The notes: generated from the sequence alone by a model not told the origin. Positions 1 through 10,443 are shown, counted from the first letter of the stretch. The stretch is DNA of 64,000 nt from Oscillospiraceae bacterium (GCA_022792555.1 JAAWBF010000086.1:1-64000), one strand, 5' to 3'. Numbers and translations are program-made.

Positions 1-1
1 C

Positions 2-1300
2 ATCTTCCTGGTAATTCTAGGTGCCATTGTGTGCCTGATGAACAAGGCGGGCGGCTCGGCTGCCTTTGGCCGGTGGGCAAAAAACAACATCAAATCCCGC
101 GTAGGGGTTCAGCTGGCTTCCGTCGTTCTGGGTTGTCTGATCTTCATTGACGACTACTTCAACTGCCTGACGGTGGGCAGCGTCATGCGGCCCATCACCG
201 ACAAGCACAACGTCTCCCGGGCCAAGCTGGCTTACCTGATTGACGCAACGGCTGCTCCAGTGTGCATCATCGCTCCCATTTCCTCCTGGGCCGCCGCTGT
301 GGCCGGCTTTGCGGAGGAAGGTCAGGGCCTGAACCTGTTTATCCGTGCCATTCCCTACAACTATTACGCACTGCTGACCATTGTGATGATGGTGGGGATG
401 GTGCTTTTAAAGGCGGAATTCGGCCCAATGGCGAAGTTTGAGCGCAACGCCATTGACAAGGGCGACCTCTTCTCCGGCTCCAACCCCTATGCTGCGATGA
501 CAGAGGAGGCGGACGAGAGCAAGGGCTCCGTCCTGGATCTGGTCCTCCCCATTGCGGTCCTGGTCATCTCCTGCGTGATTGGCATGATCTACTCCGGCGG
601 CTTCTTCTCCGGCGCCGGTTTTGTAGAGGCCTTTTCCAACTCCGACGCGTCTATCGGCCTGATGTTTGGCTCTGCCTTTGGCCTGATCTTTACCCTGATC
701 TACTACTTCATTCGCCGGGCGATGTCCTTTAAGGATATGATGGCCTGTATCCCAGAGGGCTTTAAGGCCATGGTCCCTGCGATTATGATCCTCACCTTCG
801 CCTGGTCCCTCAAGGGGATGACCGATTCCCTGGGCGCCAAGTTCTTTGTCCGTGATTTTGTGCGTACCTCGGCAACGGGCGTACAGATGCTTCTCCCCGT
901 CATTGTCTTTGTCATCGGCTGTCTGCTGGCCTTTGCCACCGGCACCAGCTGGGGAACCTTCGGCATCCTGATCCCAATTGTCCAGAACGTGTTCTCCATG
1001 GACAACCCCCTGGCCATCATCTGTATCTCCGCCTGCATGGCTGGTGCCGTCTGCGGCGACCACTGCTCCCCCATCTCGGATACCACGATTATGGCCTCCG
1101 CTGGCGCCCAGTGCGACCACGTCAACCATGTATCTACCCAATTGCCCTATGCCATCTCCTGTGCTATAATCTCTGGAATCTCCTACCTGGTGGCGGGCGC
1201 CCTGGCCAGCGCAGGTCTGCCCGGCATTATCGGTCTGCCTGTTGGAATTATTCTTATGCTGTGCTTCCTGATGGTGGTAAAAAACAAAAAGATGGCATAA
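2..1300 (+). CDS. NhaC-family Na+/H+ antiporter (5' end outside window)
   Basis: The reading frame is open from base 2, so the gene starts before the window; about 432 codons are visible. The product is a polytopic membrane protein with many hydrophobic segments. The C-terminal half carries the family's signature: GTSWGTFGILIPI (about residue 310) and CGDHCSPISDTTIMAS (about residue 350), the polar transport-core segments of the NhaC antiporter family. Family members exchange Na+ for H+, sometimes coupled to organic acids (malate/lactate in MleN). The substrate cannot be read from sequence. A stem-loop lies 53 bp after the stop. The call is firm at family level only. Confidence 0.85.
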   Translation: MFLVILGAIVCLMNKAGGSAAFGRWAKNNIKSRVGVQLASVVLGCLIFIDDYFNCLTVGSVMRPITDKHNVSRAKLAYLIDATAAPVCIIAPISSWAAAVAGFAEEGQGLNLFIRAIPYNYYALLTIVMMVGMVLLKAEFGPMAKFERNAIDKGDLFSGSNPYAAMTEEADESKGSVLDLVLPIAVLVISCVIGMIYSGGFFSGAGFVEAFSNSDASIGLMFGSAFGLIFTLIYYFIRRAMSFKDMMACIPEGFKAMVPAIMILTFAWSLKGMTDSLGAKFFVRDFVRTSATGVQMLLPVIVFVIGCLLAFATGTSWGTFGILIPIVQNVFSMDNPLAIICISACMAGAVCGDHCSPISDTTIMASAGAQCDHVNHVSTQLPYAISCAIISGISYLVAGALASAGLPGIIGLPVGIILMLCFLMVVKNKKMA

Positions 1301-1352
1301 TTCAATCCAACAAAAAATCCCGCCATTGGGCGGCCTGACATAAGGAAGCCTG

Positions 1353-1388
1353 ACACCCGCTGAAAAGAAGTTGTTTTTCAGCGGGTGT
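1353..1388 (+). terminator. stem-loop after the antiporter gene
   Basis: A perfect 14-bp stem (ACACCCGCTGAAAA at 1353-1366 pairs with 1375-1388) has an 8-base loop and is followed by TCCTTAT. It sits 53 bp after the antiporter stop. The T-run is weak, so termination is probable rather than certain. Confidence 0.6.
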
Positions 1389-1550
1389 TCCTTATATCAT
1401 GATTTCGCCAACGAAGCTCGATTTATCGAAAATATGTTGTAATGTTAATTTGCGTTGCTTGCCGCAACGGGCTATTCTCTGTATGATAGCGAGGTATTTG
1501 AAACGCCTGTGAGCACACTGCTGCGGTCAGGGTAGCTCCCGTAAAGAAGC

Positions 1551-1590
1551 CAACACTCTCTGGAAAAAAGTTGCTTTTCAGAGGGCGTTG
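1551..1590. repeat. second copy of the stem-loop unit
   Basis: Imperfect arms CAACACTCTCTGGAAAA and TTTTCAGAGGGCGTTG resemble the hairpin at 1353-1388 in stem, loop and downstream sequence. It is probably a diverged duplicate. Confidence 0.45.
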
Positions 1591-1668
1591 CTTTATAATG
1601 AGCTCATCGACAAATCGGCATTTGCCGAACCGATACAATAAAGTGTCATAGTGGGTTATACAATATAA

Positions 1669-1705
1669 AAGGGCAGGACAGACCGCTGCGGCCTGTCCTG
1701 CCCTT
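1669..1705 (-). terminator. stem-loop terminator, probably for the nitroreductase transcript
   Basis: A 13-bp perfect stem (AAGGGCAGGACAG with its complement) is present. Read on the minus strand the stem is followed by TTTTATATTG, so it can end minus-strand transcripts coming from 1830. Confidence 0.6.
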
Positions 1706-1829
1706 AACTTCTTTATAAAGCCTTACCCTCTGTCTTGTCCTTGATTTCTTTATGAAGGCTTACCCTTGGCGAGTTTTTTTGATCCATTGGGCCAGGCCCA
1801 ATGATGTACAACCGTTATAAATATAGACG

Positions 1830-2348
1830 TTAAAACGCATTGTAATGGACGCGCTCGTCAAAGGCTTTTCTGGGCTTGGGTGCGCCAGTCTCAGCGGGAA
1901 CGCCCAGGGGCAGAATGGTACGCACGGTCTTCCCCTCCGGGACATTTAAAATCCTGCGGATCTCGGTGTTGACCTTGTCCGCCTTGGTCATACCGTCCAT
2001 CCAGACTGTGGCATAACCCAGGGCTGTGGCAGCCAGGAGCATGTTCTCCGTTGCAGCGGCGTAATCCTCTATCTCGAAAGGCTGTCCGCTGGGGGTGATC
2101 AGATATTCAGAGAGGACCACCAAAATGACTGGGGCAGTCTGTGTGGCGGGTGTGGAGAGTACATGGGAGATTTGACGGCGCAGTTCCGGATCCGTTACCA
2201 CCACAAAGGAGGTGGTCTGACAGTTCATGCCGGAAGGTGCCTGGATCCCGGCCTGAAGAATTTTGCGGACATCCTCATCGGGGACAGGTTGATCAGTAAA
2301 GGGAGTGCGGTGGCTGTAGCGGCGGTTGATGACATCAAAAAATTCCAT
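1830..2348 (-). CDS. nitroreductase-family protein
   Basis: This 172-residue protein belongs to the FMN-dependent nitroreductase family. The N-terminus MEFFDVINRRYSHR followed by RKILQAGIQAPSGMN is the family's FMN-phosphate binding start. The middle holds ENMLLAATALGYATVWMDG, the usual dimer/cofactor segment. Such enzymes use NAD(P)H to reduce quinones, flavins or nitro compounds in the cytoplasm; the natural substrate is unknown. The start is set by GAGGAGG eight bases before the ATG. It stands alone, downstream of rpsU on the same strand but separated from it by the rpsU terminator. Confidence 0.88.
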   Translation of the reverse strand: MEFFDVINRRYSHRTPFTDQPVPDEDVRKILQAGIQAPSGMNCQTTSFVVVTDPELRRQISHVLSTPATQTAPVILVVLSEYLITPSGQPFEIEDYAAATENMLLAATALGYATVWMDGMTKADKVNTEIRRILNVPEGKTVRTILPLGVPAETGAPKPRKAFDERVHYNAF

Positions 2349-2413
2349 AAATACGGCCTCCTCTATAAAATTTTACAGAGATTTCCCTTCGTAAGCCTAC
2401 AGGACCAACGAAA

Positions 2414-2439
2414 GCCCTGCGCTGGGTACAGCGCAGGGC
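2414..2439 (-). terminator. rpsU terminator
   Basis: An 11-bp perfect stem GCCCTGCGCTG with a four-base loop, followed by TTTCG on the minus strand, lies 15 bp after the rpsU stop. Confidence 0.8.
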
Positions 2440-2453
2440 CTGGTTGCAGGTAC

Positions 2454-2636
2454 TTAATAGAATTTCTTCTTATTTTTGCGGGCGGCCTCAGACTTTTTGC
2501 GGCGCTTGACGCTCGGGCTCTCATAATGCTCACGCTTGCGGACCTCGGCAAGAACACCCGACTTGGCACAGCTACGCTTAAAACGCTTGAGCGCGTTTTC
2601 CAAGGACTCACCGTCCTTTAAGCGGACTTCCGACAT
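2454..2636 (-). CDS. rpsU: 30S ribosomal protein bS21
   Basis: The 60-residue product is very basic and matches bS21 along its whole length: [19 protein letters not shown] at the N-terminus, then [16 protein letters not shown], ending in a lysine-rich tail. bS21 sits on the 30S platform near the anti-Shine-Dalgarno region. The frame extends 17 codons further upstream, but GGAGGGG seven bases before this ATG and the family length (58-70 residues) fix the start here. It has its own consensus promoter and terminator. Confidence 0.97.
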   Translation of the reverse strand: MSEVRLKDGESLENALKRFKRSCAKSGVLAEVRKREHYESPSVKRRKKSEAARKNKKKFY

Positions 2637-2710
2637 TGACTTCCCCTCCCTCCGAAGTGGCAGGGAAACCCGCCACGAAAGGGCCACATAGATATGGCTT
2701 TAACAGTAAT

Positions 2711-2739
2711 ATTATATGCAATTGCCAGGTACTTGTCAA
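2711..2739 (-). promoter_or_regulatory. sigma-A promoter of rpsU
   Basis: On the minus strand TTGACA (2739-2734), a 17-base spacer and TATAAT (2716-2711) give a full-consensus promoter about 75 bp upstream of the rpsU start, as expected for a highly expressed ribosomal gene. Confidence 0.9.
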
Positions 2740-2807
2740 GAGGCGTTTTGGCATAGATCATGCGATCCTAATTTCCCTCTGGCCGCCCCTGCCGCCTGCT
2801 TTTTCAA

Positions 2808-5231
2808 TCAGCGGGGCTTGACAATCAGATTGACCAGCTTGTTTTTGACATGGATGACCTTGACGATCTCCTTGTCCGCGGTGAACTTCTGGACCCTGGA
2901 GTCCTGGAGGGCGGCGGCTACCACGGTGTCTTGGTCGCTGTCTATGGGCACTACGATGGTCCCCCGGAGCTTGCCGCCCACCTGGACCGCCATGTTGACC
3001 TCGGCGTCCACCGTCTTACTGGCGTCGTAGACAGGCCAGGGCTGACAGCAGGCCATGCCGCGCTCTGCAAAGCCCAGGTGCTCCCACAGCTCCTCGGTAA
3101 TATGGGGGGCAAAGGGGGAGAGCATGAGCAGCAGGGCGGCGTAATCTCCCTTAGAACAGCCATTGGCGTAAAAGTCGTTGACCAGGGCCATGAGGGCGGC
3201 AATGGCGGTGTTGAACTTCATAGCCTCGATGTCCTCGGAGACCTTTTTGATGGTCTTGTGGACCGCGCTCTCATTGGCGGGGGAGTAGTCCAGACTACTG
3301 GTACACGAATCGGCCAGGTTCCACACCCGGTCCAGGAAGCGTTTGCAGCCCTTGACGGCCTTGGCCGACCAGGCGGCAGCTTTCTCAAAGTCCCCGATGA
3401 ACATGATATACAGTCGCATGGTGTCCGCGCCGTACTCGGCCACCACGTCATTGGGATTGACTACGTTTCCTCTGGACTTGGACATCTTCTCGCCGCCCTC
3501 GCCCAGGATCATGCCGTGGCTAGTACGCTTGGCGTAGGGCTCCTTGGTGGGGACCAGACCGATGTCATAGAGGAATTTATGCCAGAAGCGGGAGTAGAGC
3601 AGGTGGAGGGTGGTGTGCTCCATACCACCGTTGTACCAGTCTACCGGGGACCAGTAGTCCAGGGCCTCTTTGCTGGCCAGAGCCTTATCGTTGTGGGGGT
3701 CCATATAGCGCAGGAAGTACCAGGAGGAGCCCGCCCATTGGGGCATGGTGTCCGTCTCACGCTTGGCAGGGCCATGGCAGTGGGGACAGGTGGTGGTTAC
3801 CCAGTCGGTCATGTGGGCCAGGGGGGATTCGCCGTTGTCGGTGGGCTCGTAGGACTTCACATCGGGGAGGAGCAGAGGGAGCTGATCCTCCGGCAGGGGG
3901 ACCCAGCCGCACTTCTCACACCAGACCATGGGGATGGGCTCTCCCCAGTACCGCTGGCGGGAGAACACCCAGTCCCGCAGCTTATAGTTGATCTGCTGAT
4001 GGCCGATGCCCTGGTCGGTAAGCCACTGGGTAATGGCCGGGATAGCCTGTTTGACAGTCATACCGTCCAAAAAGCCGGAGTTGACCATGATCCCTGTGTC
4101 ATCCTTGAGGGTGAAGGCCTCTTTCTCCACGTCGCCCCCCTGGACCACCTCAATGATGGGCAGGCCGAACTTTTTGGCAAAGGCCCAGTCGCGGGTATCG
4201 TGGGCGGGGACGGCCATAATCGCGCCGGTGCCGTAGGAGGCCAGGACGTAGTCCGAGATAAAGATGGGGATCTCGGTGTTGTTGACCGGGTTGACGGCAC
4301 GAACGCCCTTGAGCTCTACGCCGGTTTTCTCCTTGTCGGCGGCCAGCTCAGTGCGCTCAAAGTCGGATTTTTTCGCGGCCTCGGCCACATAGGCGTTTAC
4401 CTCGTCCAGGTTGGTGAGCTTGTCGGCCCACTGCTTGACAAAGGCGTGCTCCGGGGAGATGACCATATAAGTCGCGCCGAAGAGGGTGTCGGGCCGGGTG
4501 GTGTAAATCACAATGTCGTCCCCGGTGGTGGCTTTGAAGGTCACTTCCGCGCCGGTAGAGCGGCCGATCCAGTTTTTCTGCTGGATCTTGACCCGCTCAA
4601 TGAAGTCCAGATCGTCCAGATCGTCAATGAGCCGCTGGGCGTAGGCGGTAATTTTCAGCATCCACTGGCTCTTTTCCTTGCGGACCACCGGGGCGCCGCA
4701 GCGCTCGCATACCCCGTCTACTACCTCCTCATTGGCCAGGACGCATTTGCAGGAGGTACACCAGTTCACCGGCATGGTGGACTTGTAGGCCAGGCCCTTT
4801 TTCCACAGCTGGAGGAAAATCCACTGGGTCCACTTGTAATAATTGGGGTCAGTGGTGTTGATCACCCGATCCCAGTCGAAGGAGTAGCCCAGCATCTGGA
4901 GCTGTCGGGTGAAATTTTTAATGTTGTCACGGGTCACATCGGCGGGATGGATGTGGTTTTTAATGGCGTAGTTCTCGGTGGGCAGACCGAAGGCATCGTA
5001 ACCCATGGGAAAGAGGACATTGTAGCCGTCCATGCGCTTTTTCCGGGCTACTACATCCATGGCGGTGTAGGGCCGGGCGTGGCCCACATGCAGGCCCTGG
5101 CCCGACGGATAGGGGAACTCCACCAGACCGTAGAACTTGGGCTTATCCCCGCCGTTTTCACAGTGGAAGGTCTGCTCCTCCAGCCACTTTTTCTGCCATT
5201 TGGGTTCAATGGACGCAAAATCGTACTTCAA
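2808..5231 (-). CDS. leuS: leucyl-tRNA synthetase
   Basis: An 807-residue class I aminoacyl-tRNA synthetase that attaches leucine to tRNA-Leu. Visible landmarks in order: the HIGH-type motif as [16 protein letters not shown] (about residue 42), the zinc/editing (CP1) region with paired Cys motifs near residues 160-180 and T-rich editing-pocket sequence, a C..C Zn-1 type segment around residue 440, [19 protein letters not shown] before the catalytic KMSKS loop ([13 protein letters not shown], about residue 575), and the C-terminal anticodon-binding and LeuRS-specific domains. Length is normal for a bacterial LeuRS. I found no T-box element in the short leader; transcription starts from a consensus promoter about 95 bp upstream. 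Confidence 0.98.
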   Translation of the reverse strand: MKYDFASIEPKWQKKWLEEQTFHCENGGDKPKFYGLVEFPYPSGQGLHVGHARPYTAMDVVARKKRMDGYNVLFPMGYDAFGLPTENYAIKNHIHPADVTRDNIKNFTRQLQMLGYSFDWDRVINTTDPNYYKWTQWIFLQLWKKGLAYKSTMPVNWCTSCKCVLANEEVVDGVCERCGAPVVRKEKSQWMLKITAYAQRLIDDLDDLDFIERVKIQQKNWIGRSTGAEVTFKATTGDDIVIYTTRPDTLFGATYMVISPEHAFVKQWADKLTNLDEVNAYVAEAAKKSDFERTELAADKEKTGVELKGVRAVNPVNNTEIPIFISDYVLASYGTGAIMAVPAHDTRDWAFAKKFGLPIIEVVQGGDVEKEAFTLKDDTGIMVNSGFLDGMTVKQAIPAITQWLTDQGIGHQQINYKLRDWVFSRQRYWGEPIPMVWCEKCGWVPLPEDQLPLLLPDVKSYEPTDNGESPLAHMTDWVTTTCPHCHGPAKRETDTMPQWAGSSWYFLRYMDPHNDKALASKEALDYWSPVDWYNGGMEHTTLHLLYSRFWHKFLYDIGLVPTKEPYAKRTSHGMILGEGGEKMSKSRGNVVNPNDVVAEYGADTMRLYIMFIGDFEKAAAWSAKAVKGCKRFLDRVWNLADSCTSSLDYSPANESAVHKTIKKVSEDIEAMKFNTAIAALMALVNDFYANGCSKGDYAALLLMLSPFAPHITEELWEHLGFAERGMACCQPWPVYDASKTVDAEVNMAVQVGGKLRGTIVVPIDSDQDTVVAAALQDSRVQKFTADKEIVKVIHVKNKLVNLIVKPR

Positions 5232-5331
5232 TTCTTACACTTCCTTCATGCTCCCGGCGGAGCGGATGAATCCGCGCCTCCCGGCGCGCCGCAGGACGCG
5301 CATTGAAACGCTCCGCCTTAAAATCTCCACT

Positions 5332-5360
5332 ATTATACTGGAAGTAGTGCCAAATTGCAA
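5332..5360 (-). promoter_or_regulatory. sigma-A promoter of leuS
   Basis: Minus strand TTGCAA (5360-5355), 17 bases, TATAAT (5337-5332). The leader to the leuS ATG is only about 95 nt. It has a GC-rich inverted-repeat core (about 5255-5295) but lacks the length and conserved box of a T-box riboswitch. Confidence 0.8.
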
Positions 5361-5486
5361 GGATATTGAATGAGAAACAAAGTAGTCTAGAATTGCAAGT
5401 CTAATTTTTTGAGTTGCATAATCTCTTGGACTTTGCAGAAAGACACAGCTGCTTTTCGGTTTTTAATGCAATTTTTTATTTTGTAC
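5361..5486. other. AT-rich spacer between the divergent leuS and gdhA promoters
   Basis: No gene, RNA or clear operator is visible. It separates two back-to-back sigma-A promoters and may hold regulator sites that I cannot identify. Confidence 0.4.
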
Positions 5487-5515
5487 TTGCATATACAGGC
5501 GCTGTGCATTATAAT
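5487..5515 (+). promoter_or_regulatory. sigma-A promoter of gdhA
   Basis: TTGCAT (5487-5492), a 17-base spacer and TATAAT (5510-5515) lie about 140 bp upstream of the gdhA ATG, leaving a long untranslated leader. Confidence 0.8.
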
Positions 5516-5599
5516 AAAGCATTATTTGCAGGGCCGCTTACAGTGGTCTTACTGATTCAGGCGTCTGCGCGGGAGTTCCCCTCACCGCGTTCAGAATAG

Positions 5600-7006
<1,407 letters not shown>

Positions 7007-7033
7007 GCACACATCCATCTGGTGAAACACGAA

Positions 7034-7075
7034 ACCCTCCCATCACGCGGCGGCGTGGTGGGAGGGTAACTTTTT
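7034..7075 (+). terminator. gdhA terminator
   Basis: A 15-bp stem (ACCCTCCCATCACGC paired with 7053-7067) and a four-base loop are followed by AACTTTTT. It lies between convergent genes. Confidence 0.9.
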
Positions 7076-7098
7076 AGGGTGGATGAGGGGGATGCGAT

Positions 7099-7974
7099 CT
7101 ACTGGTTCAAAAGGAAAAAGAGCGGTTCCCCGTATTCTTCCACGCCATAGCTGCGGATGAGTTCGACGGCTTTCTCACTCTGCATCCAGGCGATAAAGGT
7201 ATTGGCGCCGTCAAAGTTGGTATCGGGCCACTTTTCGGGGGAGATGGCCAGCATGGAGTAGGTATTTTTCAGCTCGTCAGACTCCTCCAGCAGGAGCTTG
7301 AGGGTATCCCGCTGTTCGTGGGCCAGATAAGTCCCCTTGTCGGTGAGGCAGTAGGCCTGCTGCTGGCTGGCCAGGTTCAGACAGGCCCCCATCCCCTGCC
7401 CGGCGCTGATGTACCAGGTGTCCACAGCGGGGTCAGGGGCCAGGCCGGCGGCCTCCCAGATCTTAGTTTCGGCCTTGTGGGTCCCGGACTCGTCCCCACG
7501 GGAGATAAAGGGACTGCCGCTGGCGGCGATAGCCTGAAACGCCTGTGTGGCGTTGGCGGCAGAGGCGATCCCCGCCGGGTCGTCCGCTGGGCCGACAATC
7601 ACAAAGAAGTTGTACAGAAAGGGGACCCGTTCAGTGGCGTATCCCTCACCGATGAAGGCCTCCTCGGAGGCCTTGGCGTGGACCAAGAGACAGTCGGCGT
7701 CCCCGGTACGGCCCTTCTCAATGGCCGCGCCCGTCCCGGCGGAGGTGATCTCCAGTTGGTAACCGGTGTCCGCTTCAAAATAGGGCTGGAGGTAGGGCAG
7801 CAGGCCGGAGTCGTTGACCGAGGTGGTGGTAGACAGCCGGATCACCGGGTTATCTGAAACGGATATACCGGCAGAGGGAACCGGTGCGGTGGATGGAGCC
7901 GGCGTGGCAGCATTACAGGCAGAGAGTAGCATCAATAGGACAAGAGTGGACAGAATACCAATACGACGTTTCAT
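7099..7974 (-). CDS. tupA: TupA-like tungstate/molybdate-binding lipoprotein
   Basis: A 291-residue exported substrate-binding protein. The N-terminus has basic residues, a hydrophobic core and the lipobox LLSAC, so it is predicted to be lipid-anchored outside the membrane. The body matches the TupA/PF12849 group: TTTSVNDSGLLPYLQPYF, ITSAGTGAAIEKGRTGDAD, the YNFFVIVGP strand and FISRGDESGTHKAE, whose Thr/Ser/Arg loops bind the oxyanion in this family. AAGGA a few bases before this ATG supports the start over a longer in-frame one. The permease (tupB) and ATPase (tupC) normally beside it are absent; its neighbours are a VanW gene 55 bp upstream and gdhA converging. It may serve a transporter encoded elsewhere. 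Confidence 0.8.
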   Translation of the reverse strand: MKRRIGILSTLVLLMLLSACNAATPAPSTAPVPSAGISVSDNPVIRLSTTTSVNDSGLLPYLQPYFEADTGYQLEITSAGTGAAIEKGRTGDADCLLVHAKASEEAFIGEGYATERVPFLYNFFVIVGPADDPAGIASAANATQAFQAIAASGSPFISRGDESGTHKAETKIWEAAGLAPDPAVDTWYISAGQGMGACLNLASQQQAYCLTDKGTYLAHEQRDTLKLLLEESDELKNTYSMLAISPEKWPDTNFDGANTFIAWMQSEKAVELIRSYGVEEYGEPLFFLLNQ

Positions 7975-8029
7975 AAGACGTTTTCCTTTCTGTTTTGAAT
8001 GATCTCTCTCGATCCGCTCTATGGCCACC

Positions 8030-8860
8030 CTATCGGATGGACTCCTTTGGGATCAGCTGATAGTCGAACATCACCTCGGAGTGATTGTCTAAAACCAGCT
8101 GCATCTGCGTGGTTTCTCCGGTCTGCCGATCTACGGCCCGTTTATAAATCTGAGAAACTCTGTAATACTTGTCCCCTTCCTTATGGAAATGGTGGTTTTC
8201 CTCTACCAGCTCAAAGAACTGAGGGAATTGATATTCACTGCGCAGCTCACCGTACAGCGTCTCCTCATCACACCACACGAGCAGCTGAACATCTTGATCG
8301 GTATTGTTCCGAAATCTGTAGTCGATGTAATTATAGCTGACAGAGGTCCCAGAGCTGAAGGGGATTCGCTCCCCATGGTCTGGAGCCAGCGCGTCAGAGT
8401 GGCTGTGAAACTCCACCACCTCCAGCGGGCTGTGCAGCACCAGGCGGTGGATGACGTTGGACAGGTTGCACAGGCCGCCTCCAATACCGGGCTGAAGATG
8501 GCCGTACCGCAGAATTCGGCCGTCCTTATAGCCCTTTTCTGGCGTGGTTTTCCCTACCATTCTCCAAAAGGAGAAGAGCTCCCCTGGATGGATGACAATC
8601 CCGGTGATGGCGCTGCACGCCAGCCTGATATTCACCGCTTTATTCTCCTGGAGCCTGATGTCAATCCCCTTGGCCCGCTTGATCAGAGGCAGGTTCTGCT
8701 TGGACACCACGTTTGGTAGCCTGCCCTCCTGCCTTTGTCCGGCGAATACCGCCTCACTGCGCAGGTCCTGGAACTTCCGTTTTATGACCTCCTTTTGGGT
8801 GGAAAGCGCAAAGAACAGGGGACTCATTTCACAAAAAAGCCTTCGTTTCTTCTGTGCCAT
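8030..8860 (-). CDS. VanW-family protein
   Basis: About 276 residues. The C-terminal two thirds match the VanW domain: PGELFSFWRMVGKTTPEKGY, then GHLQPGIGGGLCNLSNVIHR and LEVVEFHSHSDALAPDHGER, followed by SGTSVSYNYIDYRFRNNTD. VanW occurs in some glycopeptide-resistance clusters, but most members, like this one, lie outside them and their role in the envelope is unknown. The frame is open much further upstream; I chose the ATG at 8860 (GAGG 12 bases before) because the longer extension runs into repetitive hairpin DNA. No vanA/vanH/vanX homologues are nearby. The tupA-like gene follows after 55 bp. Confidence 0.8.
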   Translation of the reverse strand: MAQKKRRLFCEMSPLFFALSTQKEVIKRKFQDLRSEAVFAGQRQEGRLPNVVSKQNLPLIKRAKGIDIRLQENKAVNIRLACSAITGIVIHPGELFSFWRMVGKTTPEKGYKDGRILRYGHLQPGIGGGLCNLSNVIHRLVLHSPLEVVEFHSHSDALAPDHGERIPFSSGTSVSYNYIDYRFRNNTDQDVQLLVWCDEETLYGELRSEYQFPQFFELVEENHHFHKEGDKYYRVSQIYKRAVDRQTGETTQMQLVLDNHSEVMFDYQLIPKESIR

Positions 8861-9156
8861 TGTGCTGATCAACCTCATCTCTCGTGGGACGGCGGTCCTC
8901 AAAGCTATTGATGCTGTCTGAGCATGTCGAAAAAGTGCTTGCCACTTTTTCGAGTCAAGCTGCGGCCCAACTGCGCGCACACACTGTCCGCCTTTGGCGG
9001 ACAGAACGTACACTTGTGGGCCAAGATATGTTTTCTCCGACGTACAGCCGCCGGAGAAAACGAATTTGACTTGTTTCGCGCCTGCGGGCGCGAACTCTGC
9101 GAGGCTTTTTTCGACAGTCTTGTCTCCGCCCCGGAGGGGGGAGACAAGGAAAAGCC
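8861..9156. repeat. hairpin-rich intergenic repeat region
   Basis: About 300 bp packed with dyads: TCGAAAAAGTG with its complement (8927-8953), GTCCGCC/GGCGGAC (near 8986-9002), TTTTCTCCG.../...CGGAGAAAA (9030-9059), CGCGCC/GGCGCG (about 9077-9092) and GTCTCC.../...GGAGAC (9122-9145). No believable gene is present. Related pieces recur at 10.5-10.8, 32.8, 51.9 and 56.3 kb, so this looks like an assembly of REP/MITE-type repeats. Confidence 0.65.
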
Positions 9157-9182
9157 CTATTGCGATTTCTGAGAATTGCTAT
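9111..9182. repeat. palindromic repeat, copy 1 (left end lost)
   Basis: Shares GTCTCC...GGAGACAAGGAAAAGC.CTATTG.GATTTCTGAGAATTGCTAT with the copies at 10506-10600 and 56309-56399 but lacks the left terminal inverted repeat. Its right end runs into yqeG and supplies that gene's last seven codons and stop. Confidence 0.7.
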
Positions 9183-9711
9183 GGGACACTTCGATCTCTC
9201 CCAGCCGGTTGTAATAGGAGGGACTGTGCCGGTAAAAATACAGAATGATACGCTCCAGCTGTCTGCGCTTTCCCAGCTTGGTCTCGTGGTCCAGGCGGAT
9301 GAATGGAACCAGAATACTGGCGAGCCCGCTTCGGTTTGCCCCCAGAATGTCGGTAAAAATCTGGTCCCCGATGCATAGGACCTCTTTTGGTTCCAGTTCC
9401 ATCAAGGCCATCGCCTTCCGATAGCCCCCCGGTTTTGGTTTGTCCGCCCCGCAGAGATACAGCGTGTCAATGTGTTTGATAAACCGCTTAACCCGTTCCT
9501 CGGAGTTGTTTGTCAGCAGGAGAGTTTTCAGGCCAATATGGTGCAGAAAACGGAACAGGTCGTCAACTTCTGCGGTAGAATCGTCTCCATGATGGACCAA
9601 TGTATTGTCAATGTCGAACAAGATCCCCCGGAAGCCCATCCTGTACAGCTTTCTGTAGTCAATGGAAAAGACGCTGCCAGCACAGGCATAGGGATAGAGG
9701 AAATGAAGCAT
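9157..9711 (-). CDS. yqeG: YqeG-family HAD phosphatase
   Basis: A 184-residue HAD-superfamily IIIA phosphatase. Motif I is FDIDNTLV with both catalytic aspartates (about residues 32-34); motif II is LLLTNNS (about 65); the motif III lysine lies in GADKPKPGGY (about 90-98); motif IV is GDQIFTDILGANRSG (about 117). The family is widespread in Firmicutes, is a predicted mitochondrial PGP phosphatase (GEP4) relative, and may dephosphorylate phosphatidylglycerophosphate; this is not shown for this protein. The last seven residues (SNSQKSQ) and the stop are encoded by the dispersed repeat at 9111-9182, so the original C-terminus was probably replaced. Confidence 0.9.
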   Translation of the reverse strand: MLHFLYPYACAGSVFSIDYRKLYRMGFRGILFDIDNTLVHHGDDSTAEVDDLFRFLHHIGLKTLLLTNNSEERVKRFIKHIDTLYLCGADKPKPGGYRKAMALMELEPKEVLCIGDQIFTDILGANRSGLASILVPFIRLDHETKLGKRRQLERIILYFYRHSPSYYNRLGEIEVSHSNSQKSQ

Positions 9712-9777
9712 CTAGCGCCCCGCCTTTCCAAAACAAAGCTGTCCCTTCTCTCCCGCCATGGCGGCGAGAAATGGGTC

Positions 9778-10443
9778 CTAACGTCTCATGTACGCCCATA
9801 CCCTGTCAATCTGTTCCCGGAAGCCGACACCGAACTTCTGTTCAAAGAAAGCGCCCCCGATGGTAAAGGCCCAAGGGGCGGTCTGTTTGAGCGCGTCGAG
9901 CCTGGAATAGCTGTCCACGCTTCCCGCAATACAGACCGGTCCAGGGGTCTGTGACACGACCACCCGGTTCAGCGCCGCCGCGTCCCCTGTATACCGATAG
10001 CCCAGCAGATCGACTCCATAGGCGCCCTTTTCCAGACAGCGGGCCGCCTCCGCCAGGATGCTGTCAACCGTTCCCTCTAACACAGAGGGGCGCCCTGTAA
10101 TGGTCCCGACAAAGGGCATATAATTGAGTGTGTGGTTTTTGCAAAATTTATTGACAGAGTCAAAAAACACCGTACCCATCAGGAGGTCACAGCCGCAGTC
10201 TGCCGCCCGTTTGGCGCCTGCGAGACAGGCCTCCTCCGTATAGGCCACCACTTCAAGGGCTGTCTTTTTTCCGCAGTCCCGCATGTAGGCATACAGCCGC
10301 TTCATCTCCTGGGGCGGGAGGGGTTCTTCCTTCATCCCCCAGAATTCCGCCTGGGCGTCTTTGGCCTGCTCAAAAATTTCAAAGGCATTCTCTACCGTTT
10401 TATCATGGTGTGTCAACATCACAATGAGTTTAGGCACGTCCAT
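9778..10443 (-). CDS. TIM-barrel protein of unknown function
   Basis: A 221-residue protein with alternating strand/helix pattern typical of a beta/alpha barrel. Near the end VCIAGSVDSYSRLDAL is followed by AFTIGGAFFEQKFG, the paired small-residue loops that bind a phosphate group in HisA/TrpF-like barrels. An acidic/metal-like stretch is not obvious. I cannot name a substrate. The start is either GTG at 10452 or ATG at 10443; AGAGG lies at a proper distance (about 10 bases) only from the ATG. It follows yqeG's start by about 70 bp on the same strand and may be cotranscribed with it. Confidence 0.65.
   Translation of the reverse strand: MDVPKLIVMLTHHDKTVENAFEIFEQAKDAQAEFWGMKEEPLPPQEMKRLYAYMRDCGKKTALEVVAYTEEACLAGAKRAADCGCDLLMGTVFFDSVNKFCKNHTLNYMPFVGTITGRPSVLEGTVDSILAEAARCLEKGAYGVDLLGYRYTGDAAALNRVVVSQTPGPVCIAGSVDSYSRLDALKQTAPWAFTIGGAFFEQKFGVGFREQIDRVWAYMRR

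Larger units (their letters stand above)
1301..1829. other. 529-bp intergenic region with stem-loops and short direct repeats
   Basis: I see no convincing gene here. It holds three stem-loops (1353-1388, 1551-1590, 1669-1705) and a roughly 20-bp direct repeat (about 1709-1728 and 1748-1767, sharing TCTTTAT.AA..CTTACCCT). The first two stem-loops look related: both are followed by similar AT-rich sequence with a TCG/CGA-rich tail, which suggests duplicated terminator-like units. Confidence 0.6.

Noticed and set aside
2850-5306. 818-codon open frame opposite leuS
   Set aside because: Mirror of a certain aminoacyl-tRNA synthetase gene in GC-rich DNA; Gly/Val/His-rich, no domain, no ribosome site.
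5232-5331. T-box riboswitch for leuS
   Set aside because: The leader is only about 95 nt and lacks the conserved T-box sequence and specifier stem.
5414-5599. 61-codon frame upstream of gdhA
   Set aside because: It overlaps the gdhA promoter, has no ribosome site and no recognisable sequence.
8030-9013. VanW start extended to 9013
   Set aside because: The added 51 residues come from hairpin repeats and lack a ribosome site; the ATG at 8860 fits the family better.
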